A DNA stretch of 64,000 bases from a candidate division WOR-3 bacterium. GTDB lineage: Bacteria > Hydrothermota > Tepidihabitantia > SM23-42. The DNA lies in NCBI GenBank assembly GCA_029858255.1, contig JAOUFJ010000009.1, positions 1-64,000 on the forward strand, given 5' to 3'. Below, piece by piece: positions 50,813-59,191 of the stretch (the stretch's first letter is position 1; each line of letters starts with the position of its first letter). Both the position numbers and the translations under genes were made by a program. The notes under the pieces were generated by a model. The model ran no database searches and was not told where the DNA came from. It saw only the letters and a program-made list of their open reading frames with translations.

Positions 50813-51697
50813 ATGAGATATGCAATTTTTCCCGGTTGCACTGTACTTGGTAGGGGAAGGAACTACGAGATGGCAGCACGGCAGGTTGGAAAATTGATTG
50901 GCATTGAATTCGTTGATCTGGACGACTTCGAATGCTGCGGGTTTCCGGTTAAGTCAATACACCACGACACATTTGTTCTCATGGCGGCCCATAATATACT
51001 TGCTGCTGAAGAACAAAGCTTAAACATATGTACGTTGTGCAGTGCGTGCACGGGTTCGCTCACTGAAGTGAACAAGTATCTGGGCGAACACTTCGATGAG
51101 AAGGCAAAGGTCGTGGCAACGCTTAGGAAGCAAGGCTTTGATTTTCATTTCAGCAAATCCATCGAGGTTAAACATTTTGCCAAGATACTCTATGAGAAAT
51201 TTGACCTGGATAACATAGGAAAAATGATAACGAGGAAGTTATTGGGGCTGAGAATTGCGGTGCATTATGGTTGTCACTACTTGAAACCGGTCGATATCTA
51301 TGATGGTGCCGAAGACCCAGAGAACCCTCATTCAATTGATGACCTCGTACGACTGACCGGAGCAGAATCTGTTGCTTACAGTGAGAAGACAAAATGCTGT
51401 GGCGCCGGAGTTTTGGCGATAAGTGAAGAATTAGCGTACACCATGGCCAGGAGTAAACTTCTGGAATTATCGCAAAATTCCGTTGATGCCTTGGTAGTGG
51501 TGTGTCCATTTTGTAGTATAATGTTTGACGATAATCAGAGGAAGATCGAACAGAAATTTCAGGAGCAATACAACATGCCCGTCTTGTATTATCCGCAGTT
51601 ATTGGGGATAGCTTTAGGAATTGATGAAAAAGCGCTGGGTTTACGCATGAACCGCGTTTCAACAAAGAAGCTTATGGAAAAAATTTCTTATGTCTGA
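50813..51697 (+). CDS. hdrB: HdrB-like CCG-domain protein
   Basis: A 294-residue protein with two cysteine-rich CCG domains: PGCT (residue 9), ECCGFP and CTLCSAC in the first; HYGCHYLKP, KCCGAG and CPFCSIMFD in the second. In heterodisulfide reductases these cysteines bind two non-cubane 4Fe-4S clusters that split a disulfide. The physiological disulfide here is unknown; CoM-S-S-CoB is not expected in a bacterium. AGAAGGAG precedes the ATG. It overlaps the next gene by 8 bp. Confidence 0.92.
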   Translation: MRYAIFPGCTVLGRGRNYEMAARQVGKLIGIEFVDLDDFECCGFPVKSIHHDTFVLMAAHNILAAEEQSLNICTLCSACTGSLTEVNKYLGEHFDEKAKVVATLRKQGFDFHFSKSIEVKHFAKILYEKFDLDNIGKMITRKLLGLRIAVHYGCHYLKPVDIYDGAEDPENPHSIDDLVRLTGAESVAYSEKTKCCGAGVLAISEELAYTMARSKLLELSQNSVDALVVVCPFCSIMFDDNQRKIEQKFQEQYNMPVLYYPQLLGIALGIDEKALGLRMNRVSTKKLMEKISYV

Positions 51698-52571
51698 TAC
51701 AAGCAGGAATAGCGAAGTTGTCGGCTCGGCCATGGTTGTTGGCAGCGGTATCAGCGGTATCCAGGCTGCCCTGGATTTGGCTGATGCTGGATATAAAGTA
51801 TACCTGCTCGAGAAGAGCGCGAGTATCGGTGGTGTGATGGCACAGCTGGACAAGACTTTTCCCACAAATGATTGTTCGATGTGTATTCTTGCTCCAAAAT
51901 TAGTGAGCGTTGCGCGGCATCCGAATATCAAGATAGTAACGAATGCCGAAATTGAGAAAGTGAGCGGTTTGGCGGGTAGTTTCTTTGTGACGGTCAGGAA
52001 AAAACCACGTTTCGTGGATGAAACAAAATGTACCGGCTGTGGTCTTTGTATGGCTAACTGCCCGGTACGGCAGGTGATGCAGATGGACGGCGCAGAGATG
52101 GCGGTGGAATTGAGTCCTGATGACCGAGAGCGTGTCGAGCAAATATTCAAGGGTCATGAAAAGGCTCGCAGCAGCGTTATGTCCGTATTGCACACGATCA
52201 ACGAGAATTACAACTATTTACCACAGGACATATTACGATGTGTGGCTACTGAACTCGATGTGCCTCTGTCCGAAGTCTATAATATAGCTACTTTCTATAA
52301 CAGCTTCAGTCTTGTACCAAAGGGACGTCATACGATAGCAGTATGTCGAGGCACGGCGTGCCATGTCCGTGGTTCAGCGCGAATCCTGGATCGGCTCGAG
52401 CAGGAACTTGGCATCATCGACGGAGAAACGACAGATGATCTGCGATTCACGATCAGGAACGTGCGGTGTATCGGTTGTTGTAGCATTGCACCCGCAGTAC
52501 GCATAGACCGCGAAACCTACGGCAATGTTCGGCCCAACCAAATCTCCAGTATTTTGAGGAAACACAAATAA
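51690..52571 (+). CDS. HdrA N-terminal fragment fused to NuoE
   Basis: A 293-residue fusion. Residues 10-127 match the first part of HdrA: FAD-binding VVGSGISGIQAALDLADAG, GGVMAQLDKTFPTNDCSMC, and a ferredoxin motif CTGCGLCMANCP (Cys 114, 117, 120, 124). HdrA sequence then stops. Residues about 140-293 are a complete NuoE-type thioredoxin-like 2Fe-2S subunit with Cys219, Cys224, Cys260 and Cys264. The missing rest of HdrA appears at residue about 190 of the gene at 55776. It overlaps HdrB by 8 bp and NuoF by one base. Confidence 0.88.
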   Translation: MSDTSRNSEVVGSAMVVGSGISGIQAALDLADAGYKVYLLEKSASIGGVMAQLDKTFPTNDCSMCILAPKLVSVARHPNIKIVTNAEIEKVSGLAGSFFVTVRKKPRFVDETKCTGCGLCMANCPVRQVMQMDGAEMAVELSPDDRERVEQIFKGHEKARSSVMSVLHTINENYNYLPQDILRCVATELDVPLSEVYNIATFYNSFSLVPKGRHTIAVCRGTACHVRGSARILDRLEQELGIIDGETTDDLRFTIRNVRCIGCCSIAPAVRIDRETYGNVRPNQISSILRKHK

Positions 52572-55500
52572 TGCGATTGAATAATTATGATGATTTGGTC
52601 AAAATGAGACAGCAGAAACAAGGTCACTTGTATCCTCGCGACAGGGTACGGATAACCGTGGGTATGGCGACATGTGGTATTGCCACAGGTGCTGGACCGA
52701 TCTTTGATTTCCTGACCATGGCCACAAGAGGCAACGGTAAAAATTTCGTGGTCAATCCGGTCGGGTGCATCGGATTTTGTCAGCAGGAGCCACTGCTTGA
52801 TATTCTGATTCCCGGTAGCCCGAGAGTAACGTTCACCCAGTTGGATCAGAGCCGGACGGAGACTATTTTTTATGATTTAGCAAAGGGCAAACTAGATATG
52901 GGAGCGGCCGCGTGGCGAACTGACCGGGATAATTTGTTAGTTCTGGATGAAGAGAAGATCATGGTCAACGGGGCTTTGGATAATGATATAAAAGCAATCA
53001 CCAGATATGAGGATGTTCCTTTCTTCAGTAAACAGTTGAAGATCGCCTTGCGCAATTGCGGGTATATCAATCCTGAGGATATCCAGGAGTACGTTGCGCG
53101 CGGTGGTTATCATTCGCTGTATAAAGCACTCAGCGCGATGAGCCCGGTCGATGTGATAGAAGAATTGAAAGCATCGGGGTTGCGCGGCAGGGGAGGTGCT
53201 GGTTTTCCAACGGGTAGGAAATGGGAGATATGCCGCAACGCCCCGGGAGAAACTAAATATCTTATATGCAATGCGGACGAAGGTGACCCCGGTGCCTATA
53301 TGGATCGCAGCATTCTTGAGGGCGACCCCCACTCGGTTATTGAAGGTATGTTGATCGGTGCTTATGCTATTGGAGCATCCGAGGGTCATATCTATGTTCG
53401 TGCCGAATACCCATTAGCAATAGAAAGGTTGGCGAGGGCGATAAGTGAAGCTGAGGCTTACGGTTTGTTAGGGCAGAATGTGTTCGGTACGGATTTCGCA
53501 TTCAGACTATCGATTTGTCGAGGCGCCGGTGCATTTGTGTGCGGCGAGGAAACCTCTTTGATCGCTTCGATCGAAGGGAGACCACCAGAGCCCCGGTTGC
53601 GTCCCCCATTTCCTGCCGAATCTGGTTTTCGAGGTAAACCCACTAACATTAACAATGTCGAGACATGGGCTAATGTCCCGGTAATAATCGCGCGCGGCAG
53701 TGAGTGGTTTTCAAAAATAGGCACTGAAAAGAGCAAGGGTACAAAGGTATTCTCGTTGGTTGGTAAAATAAAAAATACCGGTCTAATTGAAGTACCAATG
53801 GGCATAAAGCTCAATGATATTATCGATATAGGCGGGGGGATACTCCAGTCAAGACGGTTCAAGGCAATTCAGACAGGCGGTCCTTCAGGCGGGTGCATAC
53901 CACTTGAGTTGGTTGATCTTCCGGTTGATTACGAACAGTTAGCAGAAGCTGGTTCGATAATGGGTTCAGGTGGTATGATCGTCATGGATGAACGTACATG
54001 TATGGTCGATGTGGCGAAGTATTTCCTTGAATTTCTCAAGGATGAGTCTTGCGGCAAGTGTACTTCTTGCCGTGATGGCATTCTACAGATGTATGAGATT
54101 GTCAAGAGAATCACGGAAGGTAACGGCCAACAAGGTGATGTTGATCTGCTGGAGAATCTCGGCACTGTAATCGAATCCGTTTCCTTGTGCGGATTAGGAA
54201 AGACTGCAGCAAATCCTGTTCTTTCGACACTCCGGTACTTTAGAGAAGAATATGATGCGCATATCTCGAACAAGCGCTGTCCTGCTGTAGTATGCAAGGA
54301 AATCATTTCGTCGCCATGCCAGCATACATGTCCTATTAACACTGAGGCGCAGGTCTACATAACGTACGTTGCACAGCATCAGTTCCATGATGCCCTGAGG
54401 GTCATAGTCAAGGAAAATCCCATGCCCGCTACGGTAAGCCGTATTTGCCATCATCCATGTGAGCGGATAATGTGTCGGGCGAGTGAGCTGGGTGAACCGA
54501 TTGGCATCAGGGCCATCAAGCGTTTCGTCATAGATTGGGCGCGCGACAATAGAATCGAGATGAATGCCACTGAACCTTTGCCAGCCACTGGGAAGAAGGT
54601 GGCGGTGATCGGTTCAGGACCAGCGGGACTTTCAGCTGGTTATTACCTCCGGCTAAAAGGCCACGCAGTTACGGTTTACGAAGCGAAAGATCGACCCGGC
54701 GGCATGTTATGGCTTGGCGTACCTGAGTACAGGTTACCCAGAGCGATCCTTGAATATGATATCGAAAATATCATTAAGGCAGGGATTGATGTAAAGACAA
54801 ATACCGAGGTGGGTCGCGACATCACGCTTGAAGAGATTTTCGGACAAGGGTACGAGGCCGTATTCGTTACTGTGGGTGCTCATGATAGCATGAATATGAA
54901 AATACCCGGAGAAAATCATCCAAATGTTTTGCCGGCGATGAAATTCCTGGACCAGGTACATAGCGGCAAGGATGTCAACTTGGGCAAAAGAGTATGCGTC
55001 ATCGGTGGTGGTAATTCAGCGATCGACGCATCACGTGTAGCCAGACGGTTGGGTTGCGATGTTACCATCTTTTATAGACGTACGAGAGCAGAGATGACCG
55101 CATTCGTCGAGGAGATAAATGGTGCGCTCGAAGAGGGAATTAGACTTGTGCTCCTTGCCGCACCTAAAAGGATTATGGCACAGAATGGCGAGTTACTTCT
55201 CGAAGTGCAGCGAATGCAACTCGGTAGTTTTGACCGGTCTGGCAGGAGACGCCCAATACCAGTTGAGGGGTCTGAATTCGTCGAGGCTTTTGATACGATA
55301 ATATCAGCTATCGGCGAGCGACCAAGGGTCGGGTTTTTGAACGGTTACGTTGAATTGACAGACTGGGGTACGATTAAGGTCGACCCTCGCAACCTAATGA
55401 CGAGTCGTCGAGGAATATTCGCAGGAGGAGATGCGGTCAGGGGCCCGAGCACGGCCATCGAAGCTATCGCTGATGGCAAGAACGCTGCTGAATCCATACA

Positions 55501-55783
55501 TCACTACCTGAATGGACAAGTCTGGCAAGTGGAATACAAGATAACCAGACCGACAGAATATCTTGCACCGGTTGAGATCAGCGATGACGAGATAGGTACA
55601 TTTGAACATGTCGAGATGCCGAGACTGCGTGTTGAGGAAAGAATTGGCAACTTTCGTGAGATTGAGCTCGGTTATTCGGCAGAAATGGCAATGAAGGAGG
55701 CACGTCGTTGTCTGCGATGTGATTTGGATACGGAACAAGGACGGGCATTCATTGAGGCGTTAAGAAAGGAAAAGAATGGTTGA
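52571..55783 (+). CDS. NuoF fused to a GltD/NfnB-like NAD(P)H flavoprotein
   Basis: A 1070-residue fusion. Residues 25-115 hold a thioredoxin-like 2Fe-2S region (Cys35, Cys66, Cys70). Residues about 155-570 are NuoF, with FMN/NADH site GLRGRGGAGFPTG (203-215), ICNADEGDPGAY and 4Fe-4S cysteines at 494, 497, 500 and 540. Residues about 585-1040 resemble the small subunit of glutamate synthase/NfnB: cysteine-rich entry, FAD site VIGSGPAGLSAGYYL (near 678), NAD(P) site VIGGGNSAIDASRVA (near 810) and IFAGGDAVRGPSTAIEA. NADH and NAD(P)H could thus both react with one chain. It overlaps the next gene by 8 bp. Confidence 0.9.
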   Translation: MRLNNYDDLVKMRQQKQGHLYPRDRVRITVGMATCGIATGAGPIFDFLTMATRGNGKNFVVNPVGCIGFCQQEPLLDILIPGSPRVTFTQLDQSRTETIFYDLAKGKLDMGAAAWRTDRDNLLVLDEEKIMVNGALDNDIKAITRYEDVPFFSKQLKIALRNCGYINPEDIQEYVARGGYHSLYKALSAMSPVDVIEELKASGLRGRGGAGFPTGRKWEICRNAPGETKYLICNADEGDPGAYMDRSILEGDPHSVIEGMLIGAYAIGASEGHIYVRAEYPLAIERLARAISEAEAYGLLGQNVFGTDFAFRLSICRGAGAFVCGEETSLIASIEGRPPEPRLRPPFPAESGFRGKPTNINNVETWANVPVIIARGSEWFSKIGTEKSKGTKVFSLVGKIKNTGLIEVPMGIKLNDIIDIGGGILQSRRFKAIQTGGPSGGCIPLELVDLPVDYEQLAEAGSIMGSGGMIVMDERTCMVDVAKYFLEFLKDESCGKCTSCRDGILQMYEIVKRITEGNGQQGDVDLLENLGTVIESVSLCGLGKTAANPVLSTLRYFREEYDAHISNKRCPAVVCKEIISSPCQHTCPINTEAQVYITYVAQHQFHDALRVIVKENPMPATVSRICHHPCERIMCRASELGEPIGIRAIKRFVIDWARDNRIEMNATEPLPATGKKVAVIGSGPAGLSAGYYLRLKGHAVTVYEAKDRPGGMLWLGVPEYRLPRAILEYDIENIIKAGIDVKTNTEVGRDITLEEIFGQGYEAVFVTVGAHDSMNMKIPGENHPNVLPAMKFLDQVHSGKDVNLGKRVCVIGGGNSAIDASRVARRLGCDVTIFYRRTRAEMTAFVEEINGALEEGIRLVLLAAPKRIMAQNGELLLEVQRMQLGSFDRSGRRRPIPVEGSEFVEAFDTIISAIGERPRVGFLNGYVELTDWGTIKVDPRNLMTSRRGIFAGGDAVRGPSTAIEAIADGKNAAESIHHYLNGQVWQVEYKITRPTEYLAPVEISDDEIGTFEHVEMPRLRVEERIGNFREIELGYSAEMAMKEARRCLRCDLDTEQGRAFIEALRKEKNG

Positions 55784-58700
55784 GTTGTTGTTAAACAATC
55801 GTTCTGTGGAGTTTGAACCGGGCAAGACCTTGCTCGAGGTTTGCCGGAAGCATAACATTCCTGTTCCATCCCTATGCTACGATAAAGCCCTTAGTCCATA
55901 CGGTGCTTGCCGGCTGTGTGTCGTGGAAATTAACCGGCAAGGCAAGAAATCTATTCAGGCTTCATGCACTTACCAGGCAGAACCAGGTATCGAAGTCCTA
56001 ACAGATACTCCTGAATTGTTGAACATGCGGCGCACGGTTGTCGAACTGCTGATGGCGCGTGCTCCAGAATCCAAGAAAGTAAAAGAGATCGCATCGGCAC
56101 TGGGTGTCAAGGAGACTCGCTTCGTGAAGCTCAACAAAGACTGTATTCTCTGCGGTCTTTGTGTTCGCATGTGCCGAGAGCGTATGGGGCGTAATGTTTT
56201 GGGTTTTGCCAATCGCGGTGATAACCGGAAAGTAGTCCCCCCGTTCGATATCAACTCGGAAATTTGCATGGCGTGTGGTGCATGCAGGTTCATTTGTCCG
56301 ACTGCCGCAGAAAGGCTAAACAAATTGACGAACAAAATACCTGCGCAAATACCAAATGAATTCGATGAAGGTTTGCGGCCGCGATCGGTTATTTATATTC
56401 CTTTTCCCCAGGCTGTGCCCAACGTAGCAATCGTTGACAAAGACCGGTGTATCCATTTGGTAAGTGATGGTTGTAGGGTATGTGAGGAATATTGTGAGGC
56501 GAAGGCGATTGATTTCCAGCAGAGAGATGAAGTCATGGATTTGAACGTTGGTGCAATAATACTTGCTTGTGGTTTCGATGAATATGATGCAACTTGCAGA
56601 AGCGAATATGGCTACGGCAAATATTCCAATATCGTGACTTCGACGGAATTCGAGAGGATCTTGTCAGCTTCAGGTCCATACGAGGGTCACGTATCGAAAC
56701 CAAGCGATCACGCTGAGCCACGCAGAATAGCTTTCATTCAGTGTGTAGGTTCCAGAGATTCAAAATCAGGCAACAGTTATTGCTCTTCCGTTTGCTGCAC
56801 TTATGCGATAAAGGAAGCAATTATCGCAAAAGAACATGCACGAGGTGAGTTAGATACAACGATATTCTTTATGGATATCAGAACCTTTGGGAAGGGTTTT
56901 GAAGCGTATTACGAACGTGCCAGGAAAGAATACGGCGTGCGTTTTGTGAGGGCAGGGATATCCAGTATTGACGAGGTCCCGGACAGTAAGAATTTGCTTG
57001 TGCACTATGAAAACGAGGACGGCCAAATTATGAAGGAGGAATTCGACCTGGTAGTGCTTTCAGTTGGACTGGTGCCAAAATCTGATGTCGATATGGTAGC
57101 AAGAAAACTAAGGATAGCCCGCAATGAATATGGTTTTTTCAAGAGTTCAGAGTTCATGCCAATGGACACCACCAGAGATGGAATATACGTGTGCGGTACC
57201 GCAGCCGGTCCCAAGGATATACCTGAGTCTGTTACGCAAGCCTCGGGGGCCGCCGCAAAAGTCATGTCCTTGTTATCTTCAGCCCGCAAGAGTCTTACCG
57301 TCATGAAATCCTACCCACCTGAAATGGATGTCAGCGGGCAGGAGGTTCGTATTGGTGTTTTTGTCTGTCACTGTGGCATCAACATTGGTGGTTATGTTGA
57401 TGTCCCCCATGTCGTTGAATACGTCAGATCTCTTCCCAACGTCGTGTATGCGGAGCATAATCTATACACATGTTCTGAGGACACGCAGAGAAAGATTGCC
57501 GAGATCATCAAGGTACAGCATGTCAACCGGGTCGTCGTCGCATCTTGCACGCCGCGAACGCATGAAGCATTGTTCAGGGAGACAATTCGAGAGGCGGGTT
57601 TGAATCCATATCTCTTTGAAATGGCGAACATACGTGACCAATGCAGCTGGATACACATGCAGCAAGCATCGGCCGCCACTGAGAAGGCAAAGGACCTTGT
57701 AAAGATGGCGGTGAGTAAGGCACGTTTGCTGAAATCCTTAAAGCGTGTGGAAATACCGGTGACTCAAAAGGCATTGGTACTCGGCGGCGGTATTACTGGA
57801 ATGATTGCTAGCCTATCGCTTGCTGAACAGGGCTTTGAGGTGAGCCTGGTTGAACGAGATTCTGTGCTTGGTGGCCACATGAGACACATCTATTATACTA
57901 TCGAGGGTAGAAATGTTCAGAACTTTTTGAAACGCTTGACAGATGACGTACGTAACCACCGTCTGATCAATGTGTATACGGATGCAAGGGTCACGGAAAT
58001 AACTGGCTTCGTCGGTAATTATGAGACTGAGATATGTCTTGGCGATGGTAGGAGCGAGAAATTCAAGCATGGAGTCGTGATCGTGGCCACCGGTGCCGCG
58101 GAATACTCGCCTCAAGAATATCTGTACGGGAAGGACAAGAGAATCATCACGCAGCGGGAGTTCGAGGAATTGATGTCGGGAAATGGACCTGCCCAAATTT
58201 TAGAAAATGTTGATTCTGTGGTGATGATCCAATGCGTGGGCTCCCGTGACGATAAGCATCCTTACTGCAGCAGAATTTGTTGTTCTCAAACGGTTAAGAA
58301 CTCTCTAAATTTCTACAAGACAAATCCCGATGCCAACATCTATGTTCTCTACAAAGATATGAGAACATATGGTTTTAGAGAATATTACTACCAAAAGGCC
58401 CGGGAAGCCGGGGTTGTTTTCATAAGGTATGATGATGATCATAAACCAGAGATCAGGATGGATAATGGCAGTATATCAATGTCTGTTATGGAGCCAATTC
58501 TGGGTGAGTCCATCGACATCAAACCGGACCTGGTCGTCTTGGCGAACGGGGTGGAAGCAAGTGGCGACAATATTCAGTTGGCAAAAATGCTGAAGGTTCC
58601 CCTCAATGACGAGGGATTTTTCCTCGAAGCACATGTTAAGCTGAGACCAGTTGACTTCGCGACGGAAGGCGTATTCGTCGCGGGAATGGCACACAATCCC

Positions 58701-59024
58701 AAGTGCATCGACGAATCCATTAGCCAGGCCGAGGCTGCGGCTGCCAGGGCCGCAACAATTATCGCGCATGATACATACTATGCAGAGGCAGCGGTTTCTC
58801 ATGTGAATGACGATCTCTGTGCAGGATGTGGGATTTGCAGCATGCTCTGTCCTTACGAGGCAGTCGAAATTGTGTCTGAGAATGATCGGAGGAAATCGAA
58901 GGTCAACGAAGCCTTGTGTAAAGGATGTGGGACATGCGCTAGCGCCTGTCCGTCTGGAGCCATAGACCAGTATGGTTTCACAAGAGATCAAATCATGGCA
59001 ATGATTGATGCATTAGAGTACTAA
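55776..59024 (+). CDS. NuoG N-terminus fused to HdrA C-terminal part and a second HdrA module
   Basis: A 1082-residue fusion. Residues 1-80 are a NuoG-type 2Fe-2S domain (Cys34, 45, 48, 64); 120-180 hold two 4Fe-4S clusters (Cys 123-133 and 164-174). From about 190, IPNEFDEGLRPRSVIYIPFPQAVPN resumes HdrA just where the fragment in the gene at 51690 stops, continuing with CIHLVSDGCRVCEEYC, QCVGSRD and the flavin C-half to about 510. A second HdrA module (VFVCHCGINIGG, FAD loop GGGITGMIASLSL near 667, QCVGSRDDKHPYC) and two more ferredoxin motifs near 1017 and 1050 follow. Confidence 0.88.
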   Translation: MVELLLNNRSVEFEPGKTLLEVCRKHNIPVPSLCYDKALSPYGACRLCVVEINRQGKKSIQASCTYQAEPGIEVLTDTPELLNMRRTVVELLMARAPESKKVKEIASALGVKETRFVKLNKDCILCGLCVRMCRERMGRNVLGFANRGDNRKVVPPFDINSEICMACGACRFICPTAAERLNKLTNKIPAQIPNEFDEGLRPRSVIYIPFPQAVPNVAIVDKDRCIHLVSDGCRVCEEYCEAKAIDFQQRDEVMDLNVGAIILACGFDEYDATCRSEYGYGKYSNIVTSTEFERILSASGPYEGHVSKPSDHAEPRRIAFIQCVGSRDSKSGNSYCSSVCCTYAIKEAIIAKEHARGELDTTIFFMDIRTFGKGFEAYYERARKEYGVRFVRAGISSIDEVPDSKNLLVHYENEDGQIMKEEFDLVVLSVGLVPKSDVDMVARKLRIARNEYGFFKSSEFMPMDTTRDGIYVCGTAAGPKDIPESVTQASGAAAKVMSLLSSARKSLTVMKSYPPEMDVSGQEVRIGVFVCHCGINIGGYVDVPHVVEYVRSLPNVVYAEHNLYTCSEDTQRKIAEIIKVQHVNRVVVASCTPRTHEALFRETIREAGLNPYLFEMANIRDQCSWIHMQQASAATEKAKDLVKMAVSKARLLKSLKRVEIPVTQKALVLGGGITGMIASLSLAEQGFEVSLVERDSVLGGHMRHIYYTIEGRNVQNFLKRLTDDVRNHRLINVYTDARVTEITGFVGNYETEICLGDGRSEKFKHGVVIVATGAAEYSPQEYLYGKDKRIITQREFEELMSGNGPAQILENVDSVVMIQCVGSRDDKHPYCSRICCSQTVKNSLNFYKTNPDANIYVLYKDMRTYGFREYYYQKAREAGVVFIRYDDDHKPEIRMDNGSISMSVMEPILGESIDIKPDLVVLANGVEASGDNIQLAKMLKVPLNDEGFFLEAHVKLRPVDFATEGVFVAGMAHNPKCIDESISQAEAAAARAATIIAHDTYYAEAAVSHVNDDLCAGCGICSMLCPYEAVEIVSENDRRKSKVNEALCKGCGTCASACPSGAIDQYGFTRDQIMAMIDALEY

Positions 59025-59159
59025 TCTTCCGCGGGAGTCCAATTTCCACGACGCGGACCGAAAACGCCGCGAAATAAACAACGTGCGCGGGGCTTTGTCT
59101 GACAGCCGGCAAAACCATTCGTTGACAGTTTACTGCTCTTATTTGGGAATATAATCAGA

Positions 59160-59187
59160 TTGACAATTGATGAAACTCCAATATAAT
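59160..59187 (+). promoter_or_regulatory. Promoter of the second sensor-kinase operon, apparently leaderless
   Basis: TTGACA (59160-59165), 16-nt spacer and TATAAT (59182-59187); the GTG at 59192 follows after 4 nt. The rest of the 167-bp gap from 59025 holds GC-rich sequence but no clear terminator. Confidence 0.75.
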
Positions 59188-59191
59188 AGGC

